64,000 nt of DNA from Methylobacterium sp. (GCF_019745455.1 NZ_JAIETD010000018.1:1-64000); one strand, 5' to 3'; positions 8,172 through 18,130 are shown, numbered from the stretch's first letter. Made by a program: numbers and translations. Notes: a model not told the origin generated them from the letters alone.

Positions 8172-10009
8172 TCGCTCGCCTCCATGCTCTCGCCCGGCGC
8201 GACCTCGCGCTCTCCCCGTGCCAGGATGCGCTCCAGGGCCTCGACGCGATCGGCTTCCCGCGCGGGCTTGTCCCACCGGATGCGGCTGACGCGGGGGAAA
8301 CGCATGGCCACGCCGGATTTGTGCCGCGTCGAGCGCTGCACGCCCTCGAAGGCGATCTCGAGCACCAGACCGCTATCGGCGCCGTAGGCCACCTCGCGGA
8401 CGGGACCGAAGCGCTTCGTCGTGTTGTTGCGGACGTAGCGATCGAGCTTGGCGAGCTCGGCATCCGTGAACCCGTGATAGGCCTTGCCGACGGGCACGAG
8501 TTCCTCGCCGCCCTCGGGCGCCTCGCGCCAGCAGCCGAAGGTGTAGTCCGAGTAGAACGACGAGCGCTTTCCGTGACCCCGCTGGGCGTACATCATCACG
8601 GCGTCGACGATGTGCGGCTCGCGCTTCCACTTCCACCACGGGCCCTTCGGCCGGCCGGGAAGGTAGGGACTGGAGCAAGATTTGAGCATGACGCCCTCGA
8701 TCGCGTCGGCATCCTCCCCCGCCCCGACCGAGGCCGGGTCGGCCCGGGCGGCGGCAAGCTCCTCCCAGGTCGCGAAGGGGACGAGCGGCGACAGGTCGAT
8801 GCGGGCATGGTCGAGGGCGCCGACGAAGCCTTCGAGGCGCGTCCGGCGCTCGATGAAGGGCAGCGGGCGCAGATCCTCGCCCTCGGCGGTCAGGAGATCG
8901 TAGGCGCGGACATGGGCCGGGAACTCCTCCAGGAGCTTGCCCGTCACCGCCTTGCGGTTGAGCCGCTGCTGCAGGACGTTGAAGCTCTGCACCCTTTCCT
9001 CCCGCAGGATCAGGAGCTCGCCGTCGAGCGTCCCCTCGAAGGTGATCGCCTCGGCCAGGTCCGGGAATGCGTGGCTGATATCCTCGCCGGTGCGCGAGTA
9101 GATCTTCGCCACCTGGACTCCGTCCCGGTCGCGACCACCGGCGAGCTGGACGCGGATTCCGTCCCATTTCCACTCGCCCGAGAAATCTCGCGGATCGAAC
9201 TTGTCGAGGTCGGCTTCCTCGTCGATCGGGTGCGACAGCATCGGCGGCCGGAACGGCGCCGGATTGAGCGTCTCCGGCCGTTCGGCCCGGCCCTCGACCC
9301 AGGCGAACAGGCTCTCGTAGGGCGGCGCAAGGCCGTGCCAGACCTCCTCGACGGCATCGGCGTCGTGGCCGCCGAGCGCGCCGACGGCGGTCTTGGCGAG
9401 CCGCGCTGAGACGCCGACCCGCAGGGCCCCGGTGATGAGCTTGAGAAGCGCCCAGCGCTCGGTCTCGTCGAGGGCATCGAGCCAGGCGGCGATATGGCCC
9501 GGAAGGTTGGATTTTTTCGTGGTCGCCAGGGTGTCGACGACCTCCGCAAGGGTTGGGATGTGCGGGGGCGGGTTGTTGTGGCCGAGGAGCGGTGCGCATT
9601 CCCCTCCCCCCTCTGCGGGGGAGGGTGGCCCACGAAGTGGGTCGGGAGAAGGGAGCATTGCCCTCTTCAGATATGCCTCGGTTCCCTCTCCCGCCTCGCT
9701 CTGCGAGGCACCCTCCCCCGCAGAAGGGGGAGGGCTTTCCTGCGGCCAGATCAACGCCGTCGTCTCCGCCAGATCCCCCACATAATTGTGCGACAGCCCG
9801 AACAGCACGGGATCGACCCGCGCCTCGACGAGGCCGCGGATCATCGCGGGCTTGGCTTCCTTGAAGGTCAGGCCGCCGGTCATGGCGGCGAGCGCATAGC
9901 CCCGCTCCGGGTCTGGCGCATGCGTGAAATAATCCTGCAGCAGCCGCAGCTTGGCGTTGCGGCGAGGCTCGTAGGCGAGGCGGTCGAGGAGATGGGCGAA
10001 CTCGTTCAC
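8168..10009 (-). CDS. ATP-dependent DNA ligase (exonuclease-associated type)
   Basis: Seals DNA nicks with ATP, probably in a repair pathway. The 613-residue protein has the N-terminal DNA-binding region, the adenylation motif KWDG with catalytic lysine K281, and later ligase motifs (LDGELLI, EGVMLKS, WWKWKRE). The start is the GTG at 10009, which overlaps the exonuclease stop by 4 bp. Residues about 92-136 are low-complexity Pro/Gly/Glu-rich sequence encoded by a palindromic repeat inserted in frame. The repeat-encoded stretch separates the N-terminal domain from the catalytic core. Confidence 0.93.
   Translation of the reverse strand: MNEFAHLLDRLAYEPRRNAKLRLLQDYFTHAPDPERGYALAAMTGGLTFKEAKPAMIRGLVEARVDPVLFGLSHNYVGDLAETTALIWPQESPPPSAGEGASQSEAGEGTEAYLKRAMLPSPDPLRGPPSPAEGGGECAPLLGHNNPPPHIPTLAEVVDTLATTKKSNLPGHIAAWLDALDETERWALLKLITGALRVGVSARLAKTAVGALGGHDADAVEEVWHGLAPPYESLFAWVEGRAERPETLNPAPFRPPMLSHPIDEEADLDKFDPRDFSGEWKWDGIRVQLAGGRDRDGVQVAKIYSRTGEDISHAFPDLAEAITFEGTLDGELLILREERVQSFNVLQQRLNRKAVTGKLLEEFPAHVRAYDLLTAEGEDLRPLPFIERRTRLEGFVGALDHARIDLSPLVPFATWEELAAARADPASVGAGEDADAIEGVMLKSCSSPYLPGRPKGPWWKWKREPHIVDAVMMYAQRGHGKRSSFYSDYTFGCWREAPEGGEELVPVGKAYHGFTDAELAKLDRYVRNNTTKRFGPVREVAYGADSGLVLEIAFEGVQRSTRHKSGVAMRFPRVSRIRWDKPAREADRVEALERILARGEREVAPGESMEASE
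9602..9734. repeat. Palindromic element inserted in frame within the ligase gene
   Basis: Inverted arms of 24 bp at 9602-9625 and 9711-9734 match at all but one position. Secondary pairing lies inside (a TCGGGAGAAGGG-type arm opposite CCCTCTCCCG). The element looks like the REP-type repeats found between genes in related genomes, but here it is read through as protein without a stop or frameshift. Confidence 0.92.
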
Positions 10010-11040
10010 GCCGCCGCCTCCGGTGTCTCCGCTTCGCCGTCGTCGCCGTAGCCGAGCATGTGCAGCGGCCGCGCCCTGATCCCTTGCGTCCCGCACCAAT
10101 GCACCAGCGCGTCCTCCTGCCCGTGCGTGACCCAGACCTCCCCGGCACCCGTCTCGCGGATGGTGCGGCAGAGGTCCGGCCAATCGGAGTGGTCGGAGAT
10201 GACCAGCGGCAGCTCGACGCCCTTCTGGCGGGCGCGGGCGCGTACCCGCATCCAGCCCGACGCGAAGGAGGTGACAGGGTCGGGGAACTTGCGGGACCAC
10301 AAATCCTGGATCGCCGAGGGCGGGCACAGCACGATGGCGCCGTGGAGCTTTGCCCGGTCGGCGGCCGCGACTTTCGGCGTCTCGCCGAGCGGAATGCCCT
10401 CGCGCTTGTAGAGCTCGGTGAGCTTCTCCATCGCGCCGTGAAGATAGATCGGCTGGTCGTAACCGGCCTGTCGCAGCAGGGCCATCACCCGTTGCGCCTT
10501 GCCGAGCGCATAGGCTCCGACGATGTGGGCGCGTTCGGGAAACAGCGCGACGGAAGCGAGCAGCTTCTTCACCTCGTCCGACGTATCCGGCATCCGGAAC
10601 ACCGGCAGCCCGAAGGTCGCCTCAGTGATGAAGACGTCGCAGGGCACGACCTCGAAGGGCAGGCAGGTCGGGTCCGGTGCGCGCTTGTAGTCGCCGGAGA
10701 CCACGACGCGCAGGCCGTCCTTCTCTACGGCGATCTGTGCCGAGCCGAGCACGTGGCCGGCCGGGGCGAAGCGCACCGTGACGTCGCCGATGCGGATCGA
10801 TTCGCCGAGTCTCGCTTCCTGACGGGTGCCGCAGAAATCCTCGCCGTAGCGCACGGCCATGATCCGCAGGGTCTCGGGCGTCGCGAGCACGTGGCCATGG
10901 CCGGAGCGGGCATGGTCGGCATGGCCGTGTGTGATCAGCGCCCGCTTCACCGGCCAGGTCGGGTCGATATGGAAACGTCCGAGCGGGCAATAGAGCCCTT
11001 CGCGGGTGAGGGTGAGAAGATCGCTGGCGCTGAGGGGCAT
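10006..11040 (-). CDS. Ligase-associated DNA exonuclease (metallo-beta-lactamase/beta-CASP)
   Basis: A 344-residue metallo-beta-lactamase-fold nuclease of the type found next to ATP-dependent DNA ligases. The HxHxDH zinc motif is HGHADH at 38-43, and the further metal-binding segments GHVLGSAQI and SGDYKR follow. The C-terminal ISDHSDW and VTHGQED segments belong to the beta-CASP/RMMBL part. It overlaps the ligase start by four bases (10006-10009), so the two are translated together and probably work together in DNA repair. The helicase and phosphoesterase partners seen in some genomes are not adjacent here. Confidence 0.92.
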   Translation of the reverse strand: MPLSASDLLTLTREGLYCPLGRFHIDPTWPVKRALITHGHADHARSGHGHVLATPETLRIMAVRYGEDFCGTRQEARLGESIRIGDVTVRFAPAGHVLGSAQIAVEKDGLRVVVSGDYKRAPDPTCLPFEVVPCDVFITEATFGLPVFRMPDTSDEVKKLLASVALFPERAHIVGAYALGKAQRVMALLRQAGYDQPIYLHGAMEKLTELYKREGIPLGETPKVAAADRAKLHGAIVLCPPSAIQDLWSRKFPDPVTSFASGWMRVRARARQKGVELPLVISDHSDWPDLCRTIRETGAGEVWVTHGQEDALVHWCGTQGIRARPLHMLGYGDDGEAETPEAAA

Positions 11041-11093
11041 GGGAGCGGATATAGGGCTCAGATCCCCGGTCAGGACCCCTCTCGAACCCGCTC

Positions 11094-12029
11094 ATGGCCC
11101 TTCAGCAGAGTTCCGGAGACATCCTCGCCGACCGTCGCTATGAGTATGCGCAGTCCTGCCTTGCCGAAGGGAATGCACTCGCCGCCGCCGAAATGGCCGA
11201 GCAAGCCCTCGATCTCGCCCCGCGTTACGCTCCGGCCTGGTTTCTCCTCGGCCGAGCGCGCGAGGCACGCCATCGAAAGGGAGGCCTGCCGGCCGACCAC
11301 GACGCCGCCATCCGCGCCTATGCCACTGCCCTAGAACTCGATCCGGAGGATGGCCTCGGCGCCCGCCTCCACCTCACGCGGCTAGGCGAAGGAGTGATGC
11401 TGGAGGCGATGAGCCCAGCCTATGTCAGGGCGCTGTTCGACGGCTACGCGCCGCGCTTCGAACGCCACCTCGTCGGGGATCTCGCTTATCGCGGGCCGGC
11501 GATCGTAATCGACGCTCTCGACCGCGTTGCCGGCGCCGCGGCTCGATTTGCAACGGTGTTCGACCTCGGCTGCGGCACCGGCCTTATGGGCGAGGCTCTG
11601 ACCGGACGGTCGCAGAACCTCGTCGGCGTCGACCTCTCGCCCGCCATGCTGGTGCGGGCCGAGAAGTCCGGCCATTATCGGCGCCTCGTCGCCGGCGATC
11701 TTCGGACCTTCCTGATTGCCGAGCCCGAGGGCATCGCCGATCTCGTCGTGGCGGCTGACGTGTTCATCTACCTCGGGGACCTCGTCCCCATCTTCGCGGC
11801 CATCGCCACGACCCTCAAGCCGGAAGGCTTCTGCGCCTTCACGGTGCAGTCCCATGAGGGCGATGACGTCGTACTCGGGGAGGACGGACGGTACGCCCAT
11901 GGCGACGCGTTTCTGCGGCAGGCGGCGACGGCGTGCGGCCTCGCGGTTCGGCTATTCGAGGAAGCCGCCGTCCGACGCGAGCGCGGTGCCGCCGTACCGG
12001 GACGGGTTGTGGTTCTGGAGCGATCCTGA
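11094..12029 (+). CDS. SAM-dependent methyltransferase with N-terminal TPR-like region
   Basis: A 311-residue protein. Residues about 1-90 look like tetratricopeptide helices (EGNALAAAEMAEQALDLAPRYAPAW). The rest is a class I methyltransferase with the SAM-binding motif VFDLGCGTGLMGEAL at about 155-170, an acidic motif VGVDLS and a motif IV-like VVAADVFIYLGDL. It is divergent from the exonuclease gene with a 53-bp gap. The methylated substrate is unknown; the TPR part suggests a protein partner. Confidence 0.9.
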   Translation: MALQQSSGDILADRRYEYAQSCLAEGNALAAAEMAEQALDLAPRYAPAWFLLGRAREARHRKGGLPADHDAAIRAYATALELDPEDGLGARLHLTRLGEGVMLEAMSPAYVRALFDGYAPRFERHLVGDLAYRGPAIVIDALDRVAGAAARFATVFDLGCGTGLMGEALTGRSQNLVGVDLSPAMLVRAEKSGHYRRLVAGDLRTFLIAEPEGIADLVVAADVFIYLGDLVPIFAAIATTLKPEGFCAFTVQSHEGDDVVLGEDGRYAHGDAFLRQAATACGLAVRLFEEAAVRRERGAAVPGRVVVLERS

Positions 12030-12194
12030 GCAGGCCTTCGCCGTGTCGCGTGAGCCTCTTCGCGACGGTCTCATCGCGAAGTGATCGCGTCGCCGGAAGG
12101 GATCGCCCTCGGCGATGCAACCCTATGGCTCAGTTTCTGTTGCCGTCCGCTTGCAGAACGCCGTCGCACTGAGGCGCGGCCTCAGGAGAAGACG

Positions 12195-12956
12195 ATGGCG
12201 GACCAGCAGGACAAGTCGTTTCCGGCGAGCGCGACGACGCGAGTCCCGCTCGCCCTGGCGCTGTCCGGCCTCGCCGGCTGCGCGGATTCCATCGGTTTCC
12301 TCGAATATTCCCAGCTCTTCATGTCGTTCATGAGCGGCAACACCACGCGCTTCGGCGTCTCCGCCAGCCTCGGCGATTGGGAGAGCACGGCTCGAGTCGC
12401 CTCCGTGATCCTGATCTTCTGCTTCGGCGCCTTCGCGGGCACGCTGATCGCCGCCTGGGTCGGGGCATGGCGGCTCTCGGTGCTGCTCCTGCTGCAGGCC
12501 CTGCTCCTGGCGGCGGGCGTCGTCATGCCCTACGGCACCTTCGCCTGGCCGCTCCACGCCTACCCGATCGTCCTTGCCCTCGGCCTCCAGAACGCGACGC
12601 TCCAGGACGAGGCCGGCAGAAGCCTCGCCCTCACCTACGTCACCGGGGCGGTGGTGCGGTTCGGGACCGGGTTGGCGAACCTCATCCTGCACAAGCCGGC
12701 GCCGTCTTTCTGGATCCAGGCTCCGCTCTGGGGGGCCCTGAGCACCGGCGCCGTCGTCGGCGGCATCCTGCAGAACCGCTTCGGCGAGGACGCCTTTCTG
12801 GTTCCGGCGGCCCTCGCCGGCATCCTCGCGGTGGTCGCCGTCGTCCTGACCTTGGCCAAGCCGGGCAGCGCCTACGTCACCGGCCCGTCGGCTCCGGCTC
12901 CCGACGCGCCCGCAAGCGCGCCTCCGGTCGGTGAACCGGCGGTGAGCCGTGGCTGA
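12195..12956 (+). CDS. YoaK/DUF1275-family membrane protein
   Basis: A 253-residue hydrophobic protein of the YoaK/DUF1275 family with about six membrane segments. Typical features are SGLAGCADSIGFLEY near residue 20, MSGNTTRFG near 45 and LGLQNATLQDEAGRSLALTYVTG near 130-150. The start at 12195 follows an AGGAG ribosome site; an upstream extension in the same frame is less likely. The family is often called a predicted transporter, but no substrate is established. The C-terminal 20 residues are Pro/Ala-rich. Confidence 0.9.
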   Translation: MADQQDKSFPASATTRVPLALALSGLAGCADSIGFLEYSQLFMSFMSGNTTRFGVSASLGDWESTARVASVILIFCFGAFAGTLIAAWVGAWRLSVLLLLQALLLAAGVVMPYGTFAWPLHAYPIVLALGLQNATLQDEAGRSLALTYVTGAVVRFGTGLANLILHKPAPSFWIQAPLWGALSTGAVVGGILQNRFGEDAFLVPAALAGILAVVAVVLTLAKPGSAYVTGPSAPAPDAPASAPPVGEPAVSRG

Positions 12957-12992
12957 GATGGCGAGGCTCACCCAAGCGCCGCCGCTTCGAGC

Positions 12993-13415
12993 CTAGTCCG
13001 ATCCCGAAGGCCCACGCATCCGCTTGGTCTCGCTCCGGCGCGACTTGTCGTCGAGGCGGCGCTTCTTCGAGGCAAGGGTCGGGCGGGTGGCGCGGCGCGG
13101 GGTCGGTGGCACCGCTGCCTCGGCGACGAGTTCGGCCAGCCGCTCGCGGGCGTCGGCGCGGTTTCGATCTTGGGTTCGAAAACGCTGTGCATTGATGACG
13201 ATGACGCCATCCTGAGTCAGCCTGCGGCCGGCGAGCCGCATCAGCCGAACCGCGACGGGATCCGGCAGGGATGCCGAACGACGGACATCGAAACGAAGCT
13301 GCACGGCGGTGGAGAGCTTATTGACGTTCTGGCCGCCGGGACCCGAGGCGCGCACGAAGCTCTCTTCGAGTTCCGCCTCGTCGATGGCGATGAGCGGCGT
13401 GCATTGCAGGACCAT
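12993..13415 (-). CDS. arfB: Ribosome-rescue peptidyl-tRNA hydrolase ArfB
   Basis: Codon-independent release factor-like protein that frees ribosomes stalled on truncated mRNA. The 140-residue protein has the catalytic GGQ motif at 27-29 within RASGPGGQNVNK. The last 35 residues are strongly basic (KKRRLDDKSRRSETKRMRG), as needed to insert into the empty mRNA tunnel. Length and architecture fit ArfB/YaeJ rather than full-length RF1/RF2. It lies 24 bp downstream of the BolA-family gene on the same strand. Confidence 0.94.
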   Translation of the reverse strand: MVLQCTPLIAIDEAELEESFVRASGPGGQNVNKLSTAVQLRFDVRRSASLPDPVAVRLMRLAGRRLTQDGVIVINAQRFRTQDRNRADARERLAELVAEAAVPPTPRRATRPTLASKKRRLDDKSRRSETKRMRGPSGSD

Positions 13416-13439
13416 GGCCGCTCCCGCCCACTTTCGATC

Positions 13440-13724
13440 TCAGCCTGCATCCGCCGGAGTGCGGGCCTTCACGGCCAGGGCGTGAAGGCCGCGCTGGAAC
13501 GCCGGCTCCAGCACGCCGTTGACGAGGCGATGGCGCTCGACCCGGCTCTTCCCTTCGAAGGCTGAAGAGACCACATCTAGCCTGAAATGCGTTTCGCCCG
13601 CCTCGCGCCAACCGGAATGGCCGGCATGGAGGTGGGACTCGTCGACCACCTCGAGGCTGGTGGGTGCCAGGGCCTCCGTCAGCGCCTTGGCGATCCAGTC
13701 CTTCAGCGTTCCCGTCTCGCTCAT
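13440..13724 (-). CDS. BolA-family protein
   Basis: A 94-residue BolA-like protein; such proteins work with monothiol glutaredoxins in iron-sulfur cluster handling or regulation. The class II KH-like fold is indicated by LEVVDESHLHAGHSG (about 24-38) and ETHFRLDVVSSAFEGKSRVERHRLV, with the conserved helix-turn before the invariant H in RHRLV. The internal start at 13724 (MSETGTLKDWI) gives the family length. It precedes arfB in a probable two-gene operon. Confidence 0.92.
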   Translation of the reverse strand: MSETGTLKDWIAKALTEALAPTSLEVVDESHLHAGHSGWREAGETHFRLDVVSSAFEGKSRVERHRLVNGVLEPAFQRGLHALAVKARTPADAG

Positions 13725-13840
13725 CGTCTCTTCCTCCGGGGCCGATCCTCGGCTCATCCGCGTCAACCCCCGATGTCCGCATGCGTCATCAGGCCCGGCG
13801 CACTTGTGTTGGCCTGCCGCCCCCTCATAATCGCCTGGTC

Positions 13841-14467
13841 ATGGATCTCAACTCGCGCCTGTTCGACAGCATCCGTATCAAGCCGACCTGCGACGAGCCC
13901 AAGGCGGCCGACGCGGCGGGATGCGAGACGCCCGGCTGCAAGCTGGCCGGGCTCTACCGCGCGCCGAAGGGGCGCAAGGCGGAAGGTCAGTATTGGCGCT
14001 TCTGCATCGATCACGTCCGCGCCTACAACGCGACCTACAATTACTTCGACGGAATGAACGACGCCGCCGTTCAGGCCTATCAGAAGGATGCGGTGATCGG
14101 TCATCGTCCGACCTGGGCGATGGGCGTCAATCCGGCGACTCGTGCGAGCAAGGCCGATGGCGGCGAACCGGCACGCGACTGGGCCTATGTCGATCCGCTC
14201 GGCATTCTCCGCGCCGAGGGGGTCGGGGGTACCAAACGTCGTGCGGCGCCGGAGCCGGTTCGGCCGCGCCATTCGGCCAAGATCCTGCGAGCGCTCGACG
14301 TCCTCGGCCTCGACGAGACCGCCGACACGGCGGCGATCAAGGCACAGTACAAGGTGCTGGTGAAGCGCTTCCATCCCGATGCCAATGGCGGAGATCGATC
14401 CTTCGAGGAGCGACTGCGCGACATCATCAAGGCGCACGATACCCTGCGGGCTGCCGGACTTTGTTGA
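13841..14467 (+). CDS. DnaJ-domain protein with N-terminal cysteine-rich segment
   Basis: A 208-residue co-chaperone-like protein. The J-domain is C-terminal, about 147-205, with the signature HPD at 178-180, which stimulates DnaK ATPase. The N-terminal half has C28, C33 and C55 in a CETPGC...FCIDH arrangement that could bind a metal; this part is not seen in classical DnaJ. The start at 13841 was chosen because residues further upstream in the same frame overlap the divergent BolA gene. Similar proteins are common in Hyphomicrobiales, often next to bolA. Confidence 0.9.
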   Translation: MDLNSRLFDSIRIKPTCDEPKAADAAGCETPGCKLAGLYRAPKGRKAEGQYWRFCIDHVRAYNATYNYFDGMNDAAVQAYQKDAVIGHRPTWAMGVNPATRASKADGGEPARDWAYVDPLGILRAEGVGGTKRRAAPEPVRPRHSAKILRALDVLGLDETADTAAIKAQYKVLVKRFHPDANGGDRSFEERLRDIIKAHDTLRAAGLC

Positions 14468-14726
14468 CGGTCCTGCTCTTTCGCTCAGGTCGGCACGAAC
14501 GATGCAGGCCGCGCATGACGGCATTTCACGGGTCCGGTTCGGCAAATCGCGGATGAAGCCCTATATGCGGATGGCGTTTCGCGAAGTCCCGACGTTGCCG
14601 TTTGCCGGTGATGACGACTAAGCATGGCGCTTAGCTGCGGAGCCGAAGCGGCATCGCGGCGTTCCATGAACGATAGATCCCGCGAGGTTCGTGCCCTGAG
14701 GCACGCCTCGCCCCGACGAGGTCCTT

Positions 14727-15710
14727 ATGCTCTCTGACGACACGCCTGCTTCGCTTCCCGACCGGACCGTTTCGGTCCGTGACGTGTTCGGCATCGACAT
14801 CGACCTCAAGGTCCCGGCTTTCTCCAAGACCGACGAGCACGTCCCCGACCTCGATGCGGATTATCTCTTCGACAGAGAAACGACGCTGGCGATCCTTGCC
14901 GGCTTCGCGCGAAACCGCCGCGTCATGGTCACCGGCTATCACGGCACCGGCAAGTCGACCCATATCGAGCAGGTCGCGGCGCGGCTGAATTGGCCTTGCG
15001 TGCGGATCAACCTCGACAGCCACGTCTCGCGCATCGACCTCGTCGGCAAGGACGCGATCGTGGTGGAGGAAGGCAAGCAGATCACCGCCTTCCGGGACGG
15101 CATCCTGCCCTGGGCGCTGCAGAACAACGTCGCCCTCGTCTTCGACGAATACGATGCCGGGCGCCCCGACGTGATGTTCGTTATCCAGCGCGTCCTGGAA
15201 GTCTCGGGCCGCCTGACGCTTCTCGACCAGAAGCGGGTGATCCGCCCTCACCCGGCCTTCCGCCTGTTCGCCACGGCCAACACGGTTGGTCTTGGCGACA
15301 CCTCGGGGCTCTATCACGGCACCCAGCAGATCAATCAGGGCCAGATGGACCGCTGGTCGATCGTCACCACGCTGAATTACCTCGCCCATGACCGCGAGGT
15401 CGACATCGTCCTCTCCAAGGCGACGCATTACCAGCGCGAAGGCGGCCGTGATGTCGTCAACCGGATGGTGCGTGTCGCGGATTTGACCCGCAATGCCTTC
15501 ATGAACGGTGATCTCTCCACCGTCATGAGCCCGCGCACGGTGATCACCTGGGCGGAGAATGCCGAAATCTTCGCCGATGTCGGCTTCGCCTTCCGCGTGA
15601 CCTTCCTCAACAAGTGCGATGAGCTCGAGCGGACCCTGGTGGCCGAATTCTACCAGCGCGCCTTCGGCAAGGAATTGCCCGAAAGCGCGGCGAACGTGGC
15701 GCTGAGCTGA
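14727..15710 (+). CDS. cobS: Cobaltochelatase subunit CobS
   Basis: AAA+ subunit of the aerobic cobaltochelatase that inserts cobalt into hydrogenobyrinic acid a,c-diamide in B12 synthesis. The 327-residue length is typical. Walker A is GYHGTGKST at 70-78, Walker B is LVFDEYD near 136-142, and a sensor-like [10 protein letters not shown] follows. It works with CobT, encoded 0.5 kb downstream, and with CobN, which is not in the window. The long open frame on the opposite strand is a shadow of its high GC. Confidence 0.97.
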   Translation: MLSDDTPASLPDRTVSVRDVFGIDIDLKVPAFSKTDEHVPDLDADYLFDRETTLAILAGFARNRRVMVTGYHGTGKSTHIEQVAARLNWPCVRINLDSHVSRIDLVGKDAIVVEEGKQITAFRDGILPWALQNNVALVFDEYDAGRPDVMFVIQRVLEVSGRLTLLDQKRVIRPHPAFRLFATANTVGLGDTSGLYHGTQQINQGQMDRWSIVTTLNYLAHDREVDIVLSKATHYQREGGRDVVNRMVRVADLTRNAFMNGDLSTVMSPRTVITWAENAEIFADVGFAFRVTFLNKCDELERTLVAEFYQRAFGKELPESAANVALS

Positions 15711-15728
15711 CGATCCTGGGAGGATGCG

Positions 15729-16223
15729 ATGGGTGAGCCCGTTCCGAAGGACAGGCGACCCGGTGAGGGAACGACGCCGTCCGTGCGGACTCGCTATGAG
15801 GACGACCTCTATACCTGGGTCCAGGAGCAGGTCGTCCACCTCCGCGCCTGCGGGGTCGAAGCGCTCGACCTCGACGATATCGCCGAGGAGCTGAGCGAGG
15901 TGGGCCTCGACGAATATTGCCGGCTCCGGAGCGCGATCGAGATCATCCTGCTTCACATGCTTGAGTGGGATCACCAGCCCGAGCGTCGCAGCAGGAGCTG
16001 GGCGCTCAGTATTGCCGAGCATCGCGAGCGCGCGCTCATTCACCTGAGGAAGAGCCCTGGCTTGAAGGCCAGCCTTCAAGAGGTGCAGCAGGATGCTTTC
16101 CGCCTGACTCGCCTGGGCGCGGCGAGGCAGATGAAAAGGTCTCCGCGATCCTCGCCTGCGGACTGTCCCTATGCGTGGGACGACCTCCTGACCCGTCCCT
16201 TCCTGTTCGAGGCAGATCGCTAG
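15729..16223 (+). CDS. DUF29-family protein
   Basis: A 164-residue protein of the DUF29 family, recognisable by [17 protein letters not shown] near residue 23, [14 protein letters not shown] near 50 and the central [16 protein letters not shown]. The family is helical and has no known function. It lies between cobS (18 bp) and cobT (5 bp) on the same strand, so it is almost certainly cotranscribed with the cobaltochelatase genes, an unusual place for a DUF29 gene. A helper role in the chelatase is possible, but nothing in the sequence shows it. Confidence 0.88.
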   Translation: MGEPVPKDRRPGEGTTPSVRTRYEDDLYTWVQEQVVHLRACGVEALDLDDIAEELSEVGLDEYCRLRSAIEIILLHMLEWDHQPERRSRSWALSIAEHRERALIHLRKSPGLKASLQEVQQDAFRLTRLGAARQMKRSPRSSPADCPYAWDDLLTRPFLFEADR

Positions 16224-16228
16224 CTCGC

Positions 16229-18130
16229 ATGTCCATCTCCAACCGCAAACCCGGCGACCGCCGCGAGGCCGTGTCCGAGCCGTTGAAGCGCTCCGTCGCG
16301 GGGTGCCTGCGCGCTATCGCCAAGCGGGCCGAGGTCGAGGTCACCTATGCCAGCGACCGGCCGGCGCTGACCGGCGACAAGGCGCGCCTGCCCGAGCCTC
16401 CGCGTAAGCTTTCGCCCGGTGACGTCGCGATCCTGCGCGGCAACGCCGATTCCATGGCGCTTCGCCTCGGCTGCCACGACGTCGCGGTGCACCGCCGCCT
16501 GGCGCCCGAGAACGCGGCAGCCCGCGCGGTTTACGATGCCGTCGAGCAGGCCCGCGTCGAGGCCATCGGCTCGCGCCGGATGGCGGGTGTCGCCAGCAAC
16601 ATCTCGGCCATGCTGGAGGACCGCTACCATCGCGGCGGCAAGTACGAGGACATCACCGACCGGGCCGACGCGCCGATGGAGGACGCCGTCGCCCTGATGG
16701 TGCGCGAGCGCCTGACCGGGCAGGCCCCACCCGAGGCCGCTCGAAAGATCGTGGAGCTGTGGCGTTCGCATATCGAGGACAAGGCGGGGACGAACCTCGA
16801 CGGCCTGATGAACTCGATCGAGAACCAACGGACGTTCGCACGCTCCGTACGTGACCTCCTCTCCTCCCTCGACCTCGCCGACGAGACGCCCCTCGAACCC
16901 GAGGACGACGACAGCGACGACGACAGCGAGGCGCAGGACGACGAGCAGAATCCGAGCGACGGCGATGCCGAGGAGCAGAGCCAGGGCGACCGTGCCGAGA
17001 TGGAAAGCTCGGAGGAAGCCTCCGACGATCTGCAGGAGGGCGCCACAGAATCCGCGGACGCACCCTCCGGCGAGCTCCCCGACGAGGCCGAGGATGCGGA
17101 ATCCGAGGAAGCCTCGGAAGCCTGGCGGCCTCCGACGTCAAAGGCCAACGAAGCGCGCGGGCCCGATTACAAGATCTTCAACCAGCGATTCGACGAGATC
17201 ATCCATGCCGAGGATCTCTGCGACGGCGAGGAACTTGCGCGCCTGCGCAGCTACCTCGACAAGCAGCTCGCCCATCTCCAGGGCGTAGTCGGCCGTCTCG
17301 CCAATCGGCTCCAGCGCCGCTTGCTGGCTCAACAGAACCGGGCCTGGGACTTCGATCTAGAGGAGGGCCAGCTCGACCCGGCTCGTCTGGTGCGCGTGAT
17401 CACCGATCCGTTCCAGCCACTCTCCTTCAAGCAGGAGAAGGACACGAACTTTCGCGATACCGTCGTCACGCTGCTGCTGGACAATTCCGGCTCGATGCGG
17501 GGACGCCCAATTACCGTGGCGGCGACCTGTGCCGATATCCTGGCACGGACGCTGGAACGCTGCGGCGTCAAGGTCGAGATCCTCGGATTCACGACGCGGG
17601 CCTGGAAGGGCGGGCAATCGCGCGAGGCCTGGCTCGCGGCGGGCAAGCCCAACGCCCCAGGACGCCTCAACGACCTTCGCCACATCGTCTACAAATCCGC
17701 CGACGCGCCCTGGCGCCGTGCCCGGAAGAACCTCGGCCTGATGATGCGCGAGGGGCTCCTCAAGGAGAACATCGACGGCGAGGCCCTCGACTGGGCGCAT
17801 AAGCGCCTGCTTGTGCGGCCCGAACAGCGAAAGATCCTGATGGTGATCTCCGACGGCGCGCCGGTGGACGATTCGACCCTGTCGGTGAACCCCGGCAACT
17901 ACCTCGAACGTCACCTGCGCTGGATGATCGAGGACATCGAGACCCGCTCGCCGGTCGAGCTTCTGGCCATCGGCATCGGCCACGACGTGACGCGTTACTA
18001 CAAGCGCGCCGTCACGATCATCGACGCCGAGGATCTCGGCGGCGCGATGACCGAGAAGCTGGCGGAGCTGTTCGAGGAGGATGACGGCGGCGTGATCAGG
18101 GCGCCGCGGCGGGCGGGCGGACAGCGGTAG
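16229..18130 (+). CDS. cobT: Cobaltochelatase subunit CobT
   Basis: Partner of CobS in the aerobic cobaltochelatase. The 633-residue protein has the N-terminal conserved region, a strongly acidic central stretch at about 222-300 (runs of D and E), and a C-terminal von Willebrand factor A domain. The MIDAS motif DNSGSM is at about 417-422. The start at 16229 follows the DUF29 stop by 5 bp; an in-frame upstream extension overlaps that gene and is rejected. Length and architecture match CobT of rhizobia. Confidence 0.96.
   Translation: MSISNRKPGDRREAVSEPLKRSVAGCLRAIAKRAEVEVTYASDRPALTGDKARLPEPPRKLSPGDVAILRGNADSMALRLGCHDVAVHRRLAPENAAARAVYDAVEQARVEAIGSRRMAGVASNISAMLEDRYHRGGKYEDITDRADAPMEDAVALMVRERLTGQAPPEAARKIVELWRSHIEDKAGTNLDGLMNSIENQRTFARSVRDLLSSLDLADETPLEPEDDDSDDDSEAQDDEQNPSDGDAEEQSQGDRAEMESSEEASDDLQEGATESADAPSGELPDEAEDAESEEASEAWRPPTSKANEARGPDYKIFNQRFDEIIHAEDLCDGEELARLRSYLDKQLAHLQGVVGRLANRLQRRLLAQQNRAWDFDLEEGQLDPARLVRVITDPFQPLSFKQEKDTNFRDTVVTLLLDNSGSMRGRPITVAATCADILARTLERCGVKVEILGFTTRAWKGGQSREAWLAAGKPNAPGRLNDLRHIVYKSADAPWRRARKNLGLMMREGLLKENIDGEALDWAHKRLLVRPEQRKILMVISDGAPVDDSTLSVNPGNYLERHLRWMIEDIETRSPVELLAIGIGHDVTRYYKRAVTIIDAEDLGGAMTEKLAELFEEDDGGVIRAPRRAGGQR

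Noticed and set aside
14631..16079. A 482-codon open frame on the minus strand
   Set aside because: Antisense to cobS and the DUF29 gene; a GC shadow.
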